The notes below the pieces were generated by a model. It did no database searches and had not been told where the DNA came from. It was given only the letters and a program-made list of their open reading frames with translations. 64,000 bases of DNA from an uncultured Gammaproteobacteria bacterium (GTDB lineage: Bacteria; Pseudomonadota; Gammaproteobacteria; PS1; Pseudothioglobaceae), in the NCBI GenBank assembly GCA_902556205.1, contig CACDVH010000002.1:124001-188000 (forward strand), written 5' to 3'. A program made the translations under genes and the position numbers. Of this stretch, positions 44,678-54,669 are shown in pieces. Within the stretch, counting starts at the first letter, position 1, and each line of letters starts with the position of its first letter.

Positions 44678-44682
44678 TAGAT

Positions 44683-45336
44683 TTATTTAAGATTAGAGTA
44701 CTCAGAGCTAAGTTTGCTATATAAATCTTCAGGAGAGATCTTAGGGTTCTTATCCATAATTTCAAAAGCAACTACATTATCTTCAACGCCACCCCAATTC
44801 TTTCTATAAGACCCATCTTTATAGCCATTTTTTTGTCTGAAAGTATTTAGTTGATTCTTGACAACATAACGTTTATACAAATCCTCAACATCAATGTCTA
44901 GATGAGAAATAATTGCAAAGAATAAATCAGTTATTTGCCTGATATTATTAATCTTGGGATTGATACTTGATGAGACTGATAATTGGAGCATGTTTTCGAG
45001 CAATGAAACCAAGATGTCGCCATCTAAGTCACCCTTTGCAGTTATCTCAAGATGCTTGTTTGCATAGGCCTGGTCATCAATTCGAATGGATTCAGACATA
45101 ATAAAATGCCATATATCAACCAATTCAACCTTGATATTATCCCAATCTGGCTGATCATTAATATTTTTCCAGTGTTTCCAGTTAAAAGAATCAATAGCTT
45201 CAGCAACCTCCATATAAATGCCTCTATACCATGAAATTTTTCTATTTTCTTTCGTTATTCCTTCTATCCAAATCACCCCATTGGTCTCGTCATTTAATTG
45301 CTTTTGGAGGGCAAACATTTGTTCAATTTGATTCAT
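44683..45336 (-). CDS. All-alpha dimeric dUTP diphosphatase (MazG-like superfamily)
   Basis: 217 residues of the dUTPase_2 family (PF08761): the metal-binding acidic pairs lie in EVAEAIDSFNWKHWK and VELVDIWHFIMSE, and FRQKNGYKDGSYRKNW near the C-terminus fits the nucleotide-binding end. It hydrolyses dUTP (and dUDP) to dUMP, feeding ThyA. This fold is unrelated to trimeric Dut, the more common form in gammaproteobacteria. It lies 5 bases upstream of selD on the same strand. Confidence 0.85.
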   Translation of the reverse strand: MNQIEQMFALQKQLNDETNGVIWIEGITKENRKISWYRGIYMEVAEAIDSFNWKHWKNINDQPDWDNIKVELVDIWHFIMSESIRIDDQAYANKHLEITAKGDLDGDILVSLLENMLQLSVSSSINPKINNIRQITDLFFAIISHLDIDVEDLYKRYVVKNQLNTFRQKNGYKDGSYRKNWGGVEDNVVAFEIMDKNPKISPEDLYSKLSSEYSNLK

Positions 45337-45398
45337 TTGATTATTTTTTTATAGAAATACAAAAATTGTAGAGATAATGTAAAAACCAGAATTAGAAC

Positions 45399-45716
45399 TT
45401 AATATCTTTCAACACTATCATCTATCTCTCTGGACCAGGCATCTATACCGCCTTGTAAGTTGAACAAAGATTGAAAGCCTTTAGATAATAGGAAGTTTGC
45501 CACCTGCATAGAGCGCATCCCATGATGACAATAGATTGAATAGCTTAATTCTGGGTCTAATTCAGAAAATGTTTCTGTAATTGAGCTCATAGGCATATTG
45601 ACAGCACCCTCAATTTTGCAGATGTCTAGCTCCCATTTTTCTCTTACATCAATGATTGTGTTTCCATCTTTGGTTAAATTGTCTTGAAATTCTTGAGGAT
45701 TAAGGTCTTCTAACAT
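45399..45716 (-). CDS. Rhodanese-like sulfurtransferase (single domain)
   Basis: 105 residues. IIDVREKWELDICKIEGAVNMPM is the rhodanese entry motif, and the active loop is YCHHGMRSMQVANFL, with cysteine at about residue 64. The protein ends QGGIDAWSREID as in single-domain rhodaneses (GlpE/PspE-like). It carries sulfur as persulfide; the donor and acceptor are not known. Placement near mnmH, itself a rhodanese-domain enzyme, may be coincidental. Confidence 0.9.
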   Translation of the reverse strand: MLEDLNPQEFQDNLTKDGNTIIDVREKWELDICKIEGAVNMPMSSITETFSELDPELSYSIYCHHGMRSMQVANFLLSKGFQSLFNLQGGIDAWSREIDDSVERY

Positions 45717-45795
45717 CTTTTAAATTTTTAATTAAAAACTGTATTTTATTATTAACAATTGCTAATGAGTAAGTTTAATGGGTAAAATTTAGATT

Positions 45796-46065
45796 GTGAG
45801 TGAAAGTAATGACGACATCTTCAAATTCCCTTGTGAATACCCAATAAAAGTTTTCGGATTAAAGCAGCCTAATCTAGAAGAATCTATCTGCTCAATAATT
45901 GAAAATTATGTTGGAAAACTGCACAAAAACCAAATTTCAATTAAGAACAGCTCTAAGGGTAAATATGTCTCGATCACTATTAGAATTATTGCGACTAGTC
46001 GACAACAATTAGACTCAATAAACGCCGATCTTCAGAAATCCCCTCTTGTATCTTACCTTTTATAA
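45796..46065 (+). CDS. ybeD: UPF0250/DUF493 protein YbeD
   Basis: 89 residues from a GTG start. FKFPCEYPIKVFGLKQPNLEESICSIIENYVGKL and YVSITIRIIATSRQQLDSINADL match the YbeD family, small ferredoxin-like-fold proteins. Its place directly before lipB is conserved in enterobacteria and suggests a link to lipoate metabolism, but the role is unproven. lipB begins 6 bases after its stop. Confidence 0.93.
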   Translation: MSESNDDIFKFPCEYPIKVFGLKQPNLEESICSIIENYVGKLHKNQISIKNSSKGKYVSITIRIIATSRQQLDSINADLQKSPLVSYLL

Positions 46066-46071
46066 CTCTTG

Positions 46072-46683
46072 ATGATAAAAATAAAGGAAAAGGGTCTTCA
46101 AGATTACAACTCAACTTGGCAGGAGATGGTCTCTTTCACTGAAAATAGAGATAATCATACTGAAGATGAGTTATGGACTCTAGAACACAGAAGTGTTTTT
46201 ACTCAGGGGCTTAGTGGAAAGCCAGAGCATCTACTTAGAGAAACTGAGATAGAGGTCATTAAGTCGGATAGAGGTGGTCAAATTACTTATCACGGTCCTG
46301 GCCAACTGATTGTGTATTGCTTAATTGATATCAAAAGACTCGGTATTGGAGTCAAGCAAATGGTAAGTATTATTGAAAAGTCCATTATAGAATTATTGAG
46401 CGATTTCTCGATCTCGTCCCATAAGATTCCTGGCGCGCCAGGGGTATATGTTGATGGCTCTAAAATTGCTGCTCTAGGCCTAAAAGTCAAGCGAGGCAAA
46501 ACCTATCACGGTCTTAGCCTTAATGTCGATATGAATCTTTCACCCTATAACCTTATTAACCCCTGTGGATACAAGGATTTAAAGATAACCCAAATATCTA
46601 ATCTCACGGATAATAAGCCTGATTTAGATAAAATTAAAAAACAATTAACAAAAAATCTCGCTAAATATGTCTCAAGAAGTTGA
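46072..46683 (+). CDS. lipB: Lipoyl(octanoyl) transferase
   Basis: 203 residues from the ATG at 46072. [21 protein letters not shown] and [28 protein letters not shown] contain the histidine and lysine of the active site, and INPCGYKDL the acyl-carrying cysteine. LipB moves octanoate from ACP to the lipoyl domains, and LipA, whose gene overlaps it by 17 bases, inserts the sulfurs. Confidence 0.96.
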   Translation: MIKIKEKGLQDYNSTWQEMVSFTENRDNHTEDELWTLEHRSVFTQGLSGKPEHLLRETEIEVIKSDRGGQITYHGPGQLIVYCLIDIKRLGIGVKQMVSIIEKSIIELLSDFSISSHKIPGAPGVYVDGSKIAALGLKVKRGKTYHGLSLNVDMNLSPYNLINPCGYKDLKITQISNLTDNKPDLDKIKKQLTKNLAKYVSRS

Positions 46684-47614
46684 AATAAAGGCGCTTAAAG
46701 GCGAATCTAAGGTTAGTCGACTCAAGATTAGGCCTGATGCAGAGAGAAAACCAATAAAGAAACCCAACTGGATTCGAATTAGGCATGCAAATTCAAGCAA
46801 GGTCAATGAATTAAAAAAAACACTCAGAAGTCAGGAGCTTTATACTGTCTGTGAAGAGGCACAATGTCCTAACCTGAGCGAGTGCTTTAATCATGGAACT
46901 GCAACCTTTATGATTATGGGTCAAATCTGTACACGAAGATGCCCATTTTGTGATGTAGCCCATGGCAGACCTAAACCTTTAGATATAAATGAACCTGAAC
47001 ATCTAGCAGATACAATCTCAAAAATGGCACTTAAGTATGTTGTCATAACATCTGTTGACCGAGATGATTTAAGAGATGGAGGAGCAAGTCACTTTAAAGA
47101 TTGTATCGATAATATTAGAAAAAAAACACCACTTGTAAAAATTGAGATATTGACGCCTGACTTCAGAGGTCGAGTTGAAAAAGCATTAAATATTTTTGAT
47201 GATTGTGCTCCTGATGTTTTTAATCATAATTTAGAGACTGTGCCCAGCTTATATCCAAAAGTAAGGCCAGGCTCAGATTATGAACAGTCACTTGATTTAC
47301 TTAAAAACTTCAAAGAAAGACATCCTCTTGTCAAAACTAAATCTGGATTAATGCTGGGAGTTGGAGAGACCCAAACTCAAGTTATTAATGTGCTTAAAGA
47401 CCTTAGGGAGCATAAAGTTGATATGCTGACCCTAGGTCAATATTTACAACCAAGTCGACACCACCTTGCAGTTGAAGAATACATTACTCCTGAGCAGTTT
47501 GATGAATACAAGATGATTGCAAATGACCTTGGTTTTTCTCAAGTTGCAAGTGGTCCAATGGTTAGGTCTTCCTATCATGCGGATCTTCAAGCTAAGGGCG
47601 AGCTGGTAAATTAA
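46667..47614 (+). CDS. lipA: Lipoyl synthase
   Basis: 315 residues. The auxiliary iron-sulfur cluster motif is [12 protein letters not shown] and the radical-SAM motif [27 protein letters not shown] and [19 protein letters not shown] are further LipA blocks, and the C-terminal RSSYHA carries the conserved serine. It inserts two sulfur atoms into octanoyl groups, sacrificing its auxiliary cluster. Confidence 0.97.
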   Translation: MSQEVEIKALKGESKVSRLKIRPDAERKPIKKPNWIRIRHANSSKVNELKKTLRSQELYTVCEEAQCPNLSECFNHGTATFMIMGQICTRRCPFCDVAHGRPKPLDINEPEHLADTISKMALKYVVITSVDRDDLRDGGASHFKDCIDNIRKKTPLVKIEILTPDFRGRVEKALNIFDDCAPDVFNHNLETVPSLYPKVRPGSDYEQSLDLLKNFKERHPLVKTKSGLMLGVGETQTQVINVLKDLREHKVDMLTLGQYLQPSRHHLAVEEYITPEQFDEYKMIANDLGFSQVASGPMVRSSYHADLQAKGELVN

Positions 47615-47679
47615 ATGTTAGTTTTAAAGTATCATTGATAAAATAAATCTCATTTTCTGCCTAAAGGTATCCTAATATT

Positions 47680-48063
47680 ATGATTAAAACATTCTTTATC
47701 GCCCTACTATTCTTTTTTATTATTGATGTGTTTTGGATTTATTTTGTAGCCACGCCGATGTACAAGCAAGAGGTTGGCTCACTTATGGAGCTTAAAGTTC
47801 CACCCGCACTTATTTTTTATGTTGTTTTCCTTCTTGGCTTAATCTTTTTCGTAATAAATCCCAACCAGAGCAATACCCTTTTAAATGTCTTTTTAATTGG
47901 TGCTTTTTTTGGACTGGTCACATATGGAACCTATGATTTAACTGTTTATGCATCCATGAATATTTTTAGTTTAAAGCTTGTCATTGCTGATATTCTTTGG
48001 GGAATGTTTCTATCAGGAGCTGTAGCTGCCTTGACAGTATTCACAATCAATAAGATTAATTAA
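47680..48063 (+). CDS. DUF2177 membrane protein
   Basis: 127 residues with four membrane segments. FFIIDVFWIYFVATPMYKQEVGSLM at the N-terminus and ALIFYVVFLLGLIFFVINP, then GAFFGLVTYGTYDLTVYASM, are the hallmarks of DUF2177 (PF09945). Function is unknown. It lies between lipA and pdxA in the same direction; pdxA starts 8 bases after its stop. Confidence 0.88.
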   Translation: MIKTFFIALLFFFIIDVFWIYFVATPMYKQEVGSLMELKVPPALIFYVVFLLGLIFFVINPNQSNTLLNVFLIGAFFGLVTYGTYDLTVYASMNIFSLKLVIADILWGMFLSGAVAALTVFTINKIN

Positions 48064-48071
48064 TAAACTTA

Positions 48072-49037
48072 ATGGAGTCTATTGCATATACATCTGGTGA
48101 ACCCTCTGGAATTGGACCAGATATTGCAGTCATCTATGCACAGAAAGAAAGGGATGTGAATCTTCAAGTTTATTGCGATCCTGACGTCTTATTAAAAAGG
48201 GCTAAACTTCTTAATTTACCCCTTTCTTTAACTGAAAATCCTACACAAAATATAGGCGAATTATCAATCTTTCCAGTCAAAGCCACGCAGGAGGTAGTAC
48301 CTGGAAAGCTTGATCCAAATAATGCCGAATATGTATTGTCTTTGCTTCAGGAAGCCACAGAAAATACTTTAGAAAAGCGAACGAGAGGGATTTTGACTGG
48401 CCCTATTAATAAAGCAGTTATTAATGAAGCTGGGATTGAATTTAGCGGACATACAGAATATTTTGCAGAACTATCCAACTGCTCCAAGACTGTCATGCTA
48501 TTAGCTACTTCAAAGCTCAAGGTTGCTCTTGCCACAACTCACCTTGCGCTGAAAGATGTCCCTAAAAATATTTCCAGAGAGTCTCTTATTGAGGTGATTA
48601 ATATTATTAATAACGACTTTAAGTTTTTTGATATAGAAAATCCAAGAATTTTAGTTTGTGGACTTAACCCCCATGCTGGAGAAAATGGATACCTTGGTGA
48701 TGAGGAAATTACTACAATTGGTCCTGTGATTGATGACTTAAATCAAAAAAACTTTAATCTTATTGGTCCAGTTCCAGCTGATACAGCTTTTACATCAGAT
48801 TCTTTAAACAATATTGATGTTGTTCTTGCAATGTACCATGACCAGGGCCTTCCCGTATTAAAAGCAAATGGTTTTAAGAACGCTGCTAATATTACTCTAG
48901 GACTTCCATTTATTAGAACTTCTGTAGATCATGGGACTGCGCTATATCTTGCGGGTACAGGAAAAATTGATCTAGGAAGCTTTAAATGTGCGTTATCTTT
49001 TTTTAAAAAAATAAGTAAAAATGGCTCACACGCCTAG
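48072..49037 (+). CDS. pdxA: 4-hydroxythreonine-4-phosphate dehydrogenase
   Basis: 321 residues. SGEPSGIGPDIA opens the protein; FSGHTEYFAEL, LATTHLALKDVP, GLNPHAGENGYLGDEE and VLAMYHDQGLPVLK provide metal-binding histidines and the active site, and FIRTSVDHGTALYLAGTGKID closes it. Its product feeds PdxJ (20119). It overlaps rsmA by 17 bases, the usual pdxA-rsmA-apaG-apaH order. Confidence 0.97.
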   Translation: MESIAYTSGEPSGIGPDIAVIYAQKERDVNLQVYCDPDVLLKRAKLLNLPLSLTENPTQNIGELSIFPVKATQEVVPGKLDPNNAEYVLSLLQEATENTLEKRTRGILTGPINKAVINEAGIEFSGHTEYFAELSNCSKTVMLLATSKLKVALATTHLALKDVPKNISRESLIEVINIINNDFKFFDIENPRILVCGLNPHAGENGYLGDEEITTIGPVIDDLNQKNFNLIGPVPADTAFTSDSLNNIDVVLAMYHDQGLPVLKANGFKNAANITLGLPFIRTSVDHGTALYLAGTGKIDLGSFKCALSFFKKISKNGSHA

Positions 49038-49782
49038 AAAAAGATTTGGTCAAAACTTTCTGATTGATGATCAAGTAATAAATCAGATCATCTCCACTAT
49101 AGCTCCAAAAACTGATGATAATATTATTGAAATAGGTCCTGGAAAAGGAGCTTTAACTTTTCCTATTGCTGAATATCTTGATCATCTGAATGTTATTGAA
49201 ATCGATCATGATTTAATTTCAATTCTAAATGCTCAAAATAACAATAACATTACTATTTTCAATGCTGACGCCCTAACTTTTGATTTCAATCATTTTCCAA
49301 CTAATATGCGGATTATTGGGAACCTGCCTTACAATATTTCATCGCCCCTGTTATTTCATTTGCTGAACTATAGGGAAAATATAATTGATATGACATTTAT
49401 GCTTCAAAAAGAGGTGGTAGATCGCATTGTGGCAACTCCAGGAACTAAGACATATGGCAGAATAAGCGTAGTAATTCAAGCTTTCTTTGATACTGAACTC
49501 ATGTTTATTGTGCCTAGGAAATCTTTCAATCCTCAGCCTAAAATTGAATCTGCTATACTCTATTTAAAAACAAAGAGTGTTCCTTTAGTTCAAAATTTAA
49601 AGCCACTTGAAGAAATAGTTAAATTAGCATTTTCACAAAGAAGAAAGACACTAAAGAATTGTTTAAAGTCTGTGCTTGATCAATCTCAAACCCAAATTGA
49701 TTTATCACAACGAGCAGAGATGCTAAGTCTTGATAATTTTGTAACCCTGATGAATGATTATGAAAAACAATATCGAAATTAA
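49021..49782 (+). CDS. rsmA: 16S rRNA dimethyladenosine transferase
   Basis: 253 residues. KRFGQNFLIDDQVI at the start, SAM-binding VIEIGPGKGALT-type motif (IIEIGPGKGALTFPIAEYL), catalytic NLPYNIS, and FNPQPKIESAILYL near the C-terminus identify RsmA (KsgA). It dimethylates two adenines in helix 45 of 16S rRNA late in 30S assembly. Its gene overlaps both pdxA and apaG. Confidence 0.97.
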   Translation: MAHTPRKRFGQNFLIDDQVINQIISTIAPKTDDNIIEIGPGKGALTFPIAEYLDHLNVIEIDHDLISILNAQNNNNITIFNADALTFDFNHFPTNMRIIGNLPYNISSPLLFHLLNYRENIIDMTFMLQKEVVDRIVATPGTKTYGRISVVIQAFFDTELMFIVPRKSFNPQPKIESAILYLKTKSVPLVQNLKPLEEIVKLAFSQRRKTLKNCLKSVLDQSQTQIDLSQRAEMLSLDNFVTLMNDYEKQYRN

Positions 49783-50131
49783 TGTAGAGGTCACATATCT
49801 GTCTGATCAATCAGACGTTTTAAATAAACAATATGCCTATGCATACACCATAACAATAACTAATCAAGGTAATGTTGGAGCACAGCTCAGAACAAGGCGC
49901 TGGCTTATTCAAGACGAATCAGGACAAACTGAAGAAGTTATCGGAGAGGGGGTTATTGGTCAACAGCCTCACCTTTCACCTGGAGAGAGTTTTCAATATA
50001 GCTCTGGAGCCATCATTAATACCGAAACTGGAACAATGAAGGGCTCTTATGGAATGATTAGTGACTCAGGCCATAGGTTTGATGCAGAAATACCTGAATT
50101 TACTTTGAGTGAGCCGCGAACTCTGCATTGA
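49754..50131 (+). CDS. apaG: ApaG (DUF525) protein
   Basis: 125 residues from the ATG at 49754, exactly the Escherichia coli length (an ATG at 49760 is also possible). YAYTITITNQGNVGAQLRTRRWLIQDESGQTEEVIGEGVIGQQPHLSPGESFQYSSGAIINTETGTMKGSYGM matches the family along its length. It is an immunoglobulin-like fold with no settled function. It overlaps rsmA by 29 bases and precedes apaH. Confidence 0.95.
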   Translation: MIMKNNIEINVEVTYLSDQSDVLNKQYAYAYTITITNQGNVGAQLRTRRWLIQDESGQTEEVIGEGVIGQQPHLSPGESFQYSSGAIINTETGTMKGSYGMISDSGHRFDAEIPEFTLSEPRTLH

Positions 50132-50140
50132 TAAAGATTT

Positions 50141-50941
50141 ATGGATTATGCAATTGGTGATGTCCAGGGCTGCTTTAAAACCCTCCAAGCTTTACTTAAA
50201 AAGATCCAGTTTAGGTTAGATAGTGATCGACTATTTTTCCTTGGTGATGTTGTTAACCGAGGACGTAATTCTCTAGAAGTTCTCAGATTGATCTACTCAA
50301 ATAGAGATAACATGCAAATGGTTTTGGGAAATCATGATTTTCATCTTCTTGTATGTGCTATGACTGAGAGAAGCCCAAATAAAAAAGATACCTTTCAAGA
50401 TATACTTGCAGCTTCTGATAAAGCTACATTACTAGATTATCTTCTTGAAAGGCCCCTTGCAATTGAGAATGATAACGCCCTTCTAGTTCATGCAGGTGTC
50501 CCACCTCAATGGGGCATTAATGACGTTTTAGAAAATAGTAAATTAGTTGAAAAAAATCTTAAATCTATAGATGTTCAAAATTTTTTATCTAAGATGTATA
50601 GTAATAGTCCCTTTACTTGGCATGATCAACTCACAAATGAAGAAAAATTGCGTTACACCATAAATGCTTTAATGAGAATGAGGTTCTGTAAAAGTAATGG
50701 TGAACTTGAGTTTACACATAAAAATTTTGATCAACCTCCACCTAATTATTTTCCATGGTTTACGCATAAGAAAAGACAAATGAAGAATCAAAAGATTTTC
50801 TTTGGACACTGGTCAACACTTCAAGATGTAAAAACTGATAATATTTATCCTTTGGATCATGGATGTATTTGGGGAGGTAAGCTTTCTGCATTCAATTTAA
50901 CTAAAAATGTAACTATTTCTCAACAGTCATTAGAGCATTAG
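50141..50941 (+). CDS. apaH: Bis(5'-nucleosyl)-tetraphosphatase, symmetrical
   Basis: 266 residues. Metallophosphatase motifs are present in order: GDVQGC, FFLGDVVNRGRNSLEVL, VLGNHDFHLL and the histidine blocks VHAGVPPQW and FGHWS; LDHGCIWGGKLSA closes the protein. It splits Ap4A to two ADP and also removes Np4 caps from RNA. It ends convergently with dapF, overlapping by 4 bases. Confidence 0.96.
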   Translation: MDYAIGDVQGCFKTLQALLKKIQFRLDSDRLFFLGDVVNRGRNSLEVLRLIYSNRDNMQMVLGNHDFHLLVCAMTERSPNKKDTFQDILAASDKATLLDYLLERPLAIENDNALLVHAGVPPQWGINDVLENSKLVEKNLKSIDVQNFLSKMYSNSPFTWHDQLTNEEKLRYTINALMRMRFCKSNGELEFTHKNFDQPPPNYFPWFTHKKRQMKNQKIFFGHWSTLQDVKTDNIYPLDHGCIWGGKLSAFNLTKNVTISQQSLEH

Positions 50942-51756
50942 GTAGAGCCACTTCTTAGATTTACTGAGCCCTCATAAACAAACTCTCCAGGACCTGTTAA
51001 AAAAATCTTATCTCCATCAAAATAAACATTCGCATCTCCCCCATTTAGATGCACAGTTACTCTAGAATCAAGGATTCCGTTCTTCACACCATAAATAACA
51101 GCAGCACATGCTCCAGAGCCACATGCAAGGGTTTCACCAACACCTCTTTCAACAACTCTTAACTTGACTTCTTCTCTATTTATTACTTGCATAAACCCAA
51201 CATTCACACCCTCAGGAAAAACAGCACTGGATTGAATTTTTGAGGCTATTTTTTCAATATCATTAATTTCATCTTGAATTAAAATAGCATGTGGATTTCC
51301 AATTGATAGTGACCCAACCTCATACCCTTCAACCAAATATACTAAAGATTCTTTATCAAAATTTAAAGGTATTTTTGAAGGCTCAAAGTTAGCATCTCCC
51401 ATATCAACAGTAACTGAATTATTGCTATTAATATTTAGAGTTAATAGCCCGGCATTCGTTTCAACAATTAAAGTATTTTTGTATGAGAGGTTTTTCTTTT
51501 GGATATAAAGTGCAAAACATCTTGCGCCATTACCGCATTGATCCACTTCTGTGCCATCAGCATTAAAAATTACATAACGGAAGTCAGCCTCTTTAGAAGT
51601 AGGGCTCTCCACCATCAATAATTGATCAAAACCAACACCAAAACGACGATCTGCAAGCTTACGAATTTCATCTATTGATAGAGAAATATCTCCATTTATG
51701 TTATTCATGACAACAAAGTCATTGCCAAGGCCATGCATTTTTGTAAAATTAATCAT
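50938..51756 (-). CDS. dapF: Diaminopimelate epimerase
   Basis: 272 residues. The two catalytic cysteines lie in DQCGNGARC and ETLACGSGACAA; FTKMHGLGNDFVVMN opens the protein. It converts LL- to meso-diaminopimelate for lysine and peptidoglycan. It is the only minus-strand gene in this part of the window and is divergent from the DUF971 gene. Confidence 0.97.
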   Translation of the reverse strand: MINFTKMHGLGNDFVVMNNINGDISLSIDEIRKLADRRFGVGFDQLLMVESPTSKEADFRYVIFNADGTEVDQCGNGARCFALYIQKKNLSYKNTLIVETNAGLLTLNINSNNSVTVDMGDANFEPSKIPLNFDKESLVYLVEGYEVGSLSIGNPHAILIQDEINDIEKIASKIQSSAVFPEGVNVGFMQVINREEVKLRVVERGVGETLACGSGACAAVIYGVKNGILDSRVTVHLNGGDANVYFDGDKIFLTGPGEFVYEGSVNLRSGST

Positions 51757-51838
51757 ACGTATATTTTAACCTTTAGTGTTTGAATTTATTTGACTACTGC
51801 TATGTTAAAATTTACTCAATCTAAATACTAGGATCTTC

Positions 51839-52207
51839 ATGACTCCTCCAACAAATATAACTTTAAGTAAAAATAAAAAGTTACTTACAGTGTCTTTTGA
51901 AAATAATGATTTTGCTCTAAGCAGCGAATTCCTGAGAGTTTATTCACCTTCAGCAGAGGTCAGAGGTCATGGCCCTGGCCAGGAAACCCTTCAATTAAAT
52001 AAACAGGATGTGACTATCAGCTATCTAGCTCCAATGGGAAACTATGCAATTGCAATTCATTTTAGTGATGGACATACAACGGGCATCTACTCTTGGAGTT
52101 ATCTTAATCACCTAGGTAATGACAAAGAAGAGCTTTGGAAAGATTACTGTGACCGCGTAGAAAAAAACAATATTAACAAGCAAAACTTCCATGAAGTTTC
52201 AATTTAA
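51839..52207 (+). CDS. DUF971 protein (gamma-butyrobetaine hydroxylase-like N-terminal domain)
   Basis: 122 residues. FALSSEFLRVYSPSAEVRGHGPGQETLQLNKQDVTI and YAIAIHFSDGHTTGIYSWSYLNHLG match DUF971 (PF06155), a small domain that also occurs at the N-terminus of gamma-butyrobetaine hydroxylase. Stand-alone members are linked in the literature to iron-sulfur or cofactor handling without a firm function. It lies between dapF and bamA. Confidence 0.9.
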   Translation: MTPPTNITLSKNKKLLTVSFENNDFALSSEFLRVYSPSAEVRGHGPGQETLQLNKQDVTISYLAPMGNYAIAIHFSDGHTTGIYSWSYLNHLGNDKEELWKDYCDRVEKNNINKQNFHEVSI

Positions 52208-52346
52208 ATTTATTATCTAAAGAGTATTATTTATTGTTAGTTCAACAACTACTGAAGTTATTTTGTTAAAATGCAAATAAACTTATACAGTTAATTGTAT
52301 TAATAGTTTTATTAGCTCAAAAAAATTAACTATCAAAGGTGAAAAA

Positions 52347-54662
52347 ATGAAAAATAAATTAAGAATTCTAGCTTCAGTTCTTTTCTTCTTTTTTACTACC
52401 CAGTCCTTCTCAAGCCCAATTAGCAAAATTAATTTTATTGGACTAAATAATGCTCCTGAAGAGTCTCTTTTGCAATTAATTCCTTTTAAAGCTGGCCAAG
52501 AATATACGAGCGCTTCAAGTGATGGCATTATAGAATCTCTGTTTGAAACTGGGCTTTTTTCTGATATAAGTATCTCTAACAATGAAAATAGCTTAAATAT
52601 AACTCTAAAAGAAAATCCAATAATCAAGTACTTTGATATCAGTCTAGACTCAGGCTCAGGCTTTACGAATTGGCTTAAAGGCGAAAAAATGTTAATACCT
52701 AAAGACCTCCTTGACGAAGAAATTATCAATAATATGCTTTCTGCGGGAAATCCTTATACTCAAAGAAAGCTTGATAATTTTATTCTTATGCTTGAATCAA
52801 AGTATGGAGAATCTGGCTATTACAATGCGAAAATCATCCCAAATGTTTCTATTGACCCACAAAACCGTGCCGGAATAGATCTCTCTATCCAGCAAGGTGA
52901 TAGAGTTAAAATTGAGAGCTTTATAATTTCAGGTGCTGAGAAACTTTCTGAGGCATCATTATTAAAATTATTCAAAATTGGTGAATCTGACATGTTCATA
53001 ATGAATTACTTTACAAATAAAGACCAGTTTACCGAGGCCGAATTCAAGCAAGGAATAGACTTAATGACTAATGCCTATTTTGATTCGGGCTACCTGGACT
53101 TTCAAATTCTCAATATAGACTCTCAACTTGATGAAAATAAAGAAAAAATTTCAATTGATATTAATATTTCTGAAGGTATACAGTATCAATTAGGAAAAAT
53201 CACTTTTGAAGGTGAGACTGAAGTTATTGGTATTGAAGTTTTAGAAAATGCCATCAGTATGACTGAGGGAGATATTTTTAATCGTAATATAGTAATTAAA
53301 GATATTCAAATATTAACTGACATGTTTGCTGACAAAGGTTATGCTTTTGTGAACATAAATCCGATCACCTCTGAGTTTTTAAATTCTGTAAATATTAATT
53401 TTGATATTTCATTAAATAAAAAGGTTTATATAAACCGTATTTCCATTTCAGGCAATACTCGCACTCAAGATGAGGTAGTTAGAAGAGAAATTGGTATATC
53501 TGAAGGTGGTTTGTACTCAAGGAGCATCCTTAGAAATTCGTTAAATAAATTAAGAAGACTTGGCTATTTCTCTAATGTGCAGATTGCCACATCTGAGGTC
53601 AAAGGCATGCCAGATAAAATTGATATAAGTTTTGAAGTTGAAGAAACTCAAACTGGCTCAGTAAGTTTTTCAGTTTCTCATAGCAATAATTATGGTATTT
53701 CTTTTGGTGCAGGCATTGAAGAAAAAAATATTTTTGGCTCAGGAAATACACTAAACGCGAACTTAAATGTTTCTGAATCTTACAACAGGGTTAGTTTTTA
53801 CTTTATGAATCCTAATTATAATGATGAGGGCCATAGTTTTAGTTTAGGAGCTTTTAAAAGTGAAATCAATGATGATGATATAGCAACGGATTCATACGAA
53901 ATTGATACAACCGGATTTTCTTTAGGCTATGGAATTCCACTAAGTAATAATTCAAGAATCAATACTGAATTTGAATACTCCAATAATGAAATCAAATGCA
54001 GTACACTTTTCTCCGGGTCTGGATATGAATCTAGTCAGTGCTCTAACAAGGAAAGAGATGAGTTTAAGATTAATACTAATTGGAGTAGAAATACACTTAA
54101 TGATTACCTATATCCAACTAATGGTGTAAATAACTCATTATCAGCTAGCGTTTCCATTCCACCTGGAGATTACAAATACTTCAATGTGAATGCTGATCAT
54201 AAGAGCTATAGACCCTTAAATGACTCTGTTACTTTGAAGCTTACGGGCAATATTAATTTATCTCAAGGTTATAGTGACGAAGAACTGCCATTTCACAAAA
54301 GGCATTTTGGAGGAGGTAGTGGCTCTGTCAGAGGCTTTGGCAACAAAACATTGGGCCCTTTGTACCCCAATGGTAAAGCCAAAGGTGGTGAAATTTCAAT
54401 ACTTGGCAGTGCTAACTTAATTACGCCAGCGTTCTTTTTTGATAATAATGAAAAAATGAGAATGAGTGCTTTTATTGATGCAGGTAATATTTTTGAAAAA
54501 AGCTCAAATATTAAGCTTGATGATTTAAGAATGTCTACTGGTCTTGGATTTGCTTATTTAAGCCCAATTGGTTCTATTGGTGCATTTATTTCAACACCAA
54601 TTCTTAAAAAAGATGGTGATATTATTGAAGACTTTGGCTTCTCATTAGGAACTGGCTTCTAA
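52347..54662 (+). CDS. bamA: Outer-membrane protein assembly factor BamA
   Basis: 771 residues, preceded by AAAGGTG. Signal peptide to ...QSFS, then five POTRA domains (about 22-420; e.g. RISISGNTRTQDEVVRREIGISEGGLYSR in POTRA 5), then the 16-strand barrel. HFGGGSGSVRGFGNKTLGP contains the conserved VRGF/Y lid motif, and the protein ends in ...SLGTGF with the terminal phenylalanine of the beta-signal. It inserts barrel proteins with BamD. The usual upstream rseP is missing here. Confidence 0.96.
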   Translation: MKNKLRILASVLFFFFTTQSFSSPISKINFIGLNNAPEESLLQLIPFKAGQEYTSASSDGIIESLFETGLFSDISISNNENSLNITLKENPIIKYFDISLDSGSGFTNWLKGEKMLIPKDLLDEEIINNMLSAGNPYTQRKLDNFILMLESKYGESGYYNAKIIPNVSIDPQNRAGIDLSIQQGDRVKIESFIISGAEKLSEASLLKLFKIGESDMFIMNYFTNKDQFTEAEFKQGIDLMTNAYFDSGYLDFQILNIDSQLDENKEKISIDINISEGIQYQLGKITFEGETEVIGIEVLENAISMTEGDIFNRNIVIKDIQILTDMFADKGYAFVNINPITSEFLNSVNINFDISLNKKVYINRISISGNTRTQDEVVRREIGISEGGLYSRSILRNSLNKLRRLGYFSNVQIATSEVKGMPDKIDISFEVEETQTGSVSFSVSHSNNYGISFGAGIEEKNIFGSGNTLNANLNVSESYNRVSFYFMNPNYNDEGHSFSLGAFKSEINDDDIATDSYEIDTTGFSLGYGIPLSNNSRINTEFEYSNNEIKCSTLFSGSGYESSQCSNKERDEFKINTNWSRNTLNDYLYPTNGVNNSLSASVSIPPGDYKYFNVNADHKSYRPLNDSVTLKLTGNINLSQGYSDEELPFHKRHFGGGSGSVRGFGNKTLGPLYPNGKAKGGEISILGSANLITPAFFFDNNEKMRMSAFIDAGNIFEKSSNIKLDDLRMSTGLGFAYLSPIGSIGAFISTPILKKDGDIIEDFGFSLGTGF

Positions 54663-54669
54663 TTCCTCT

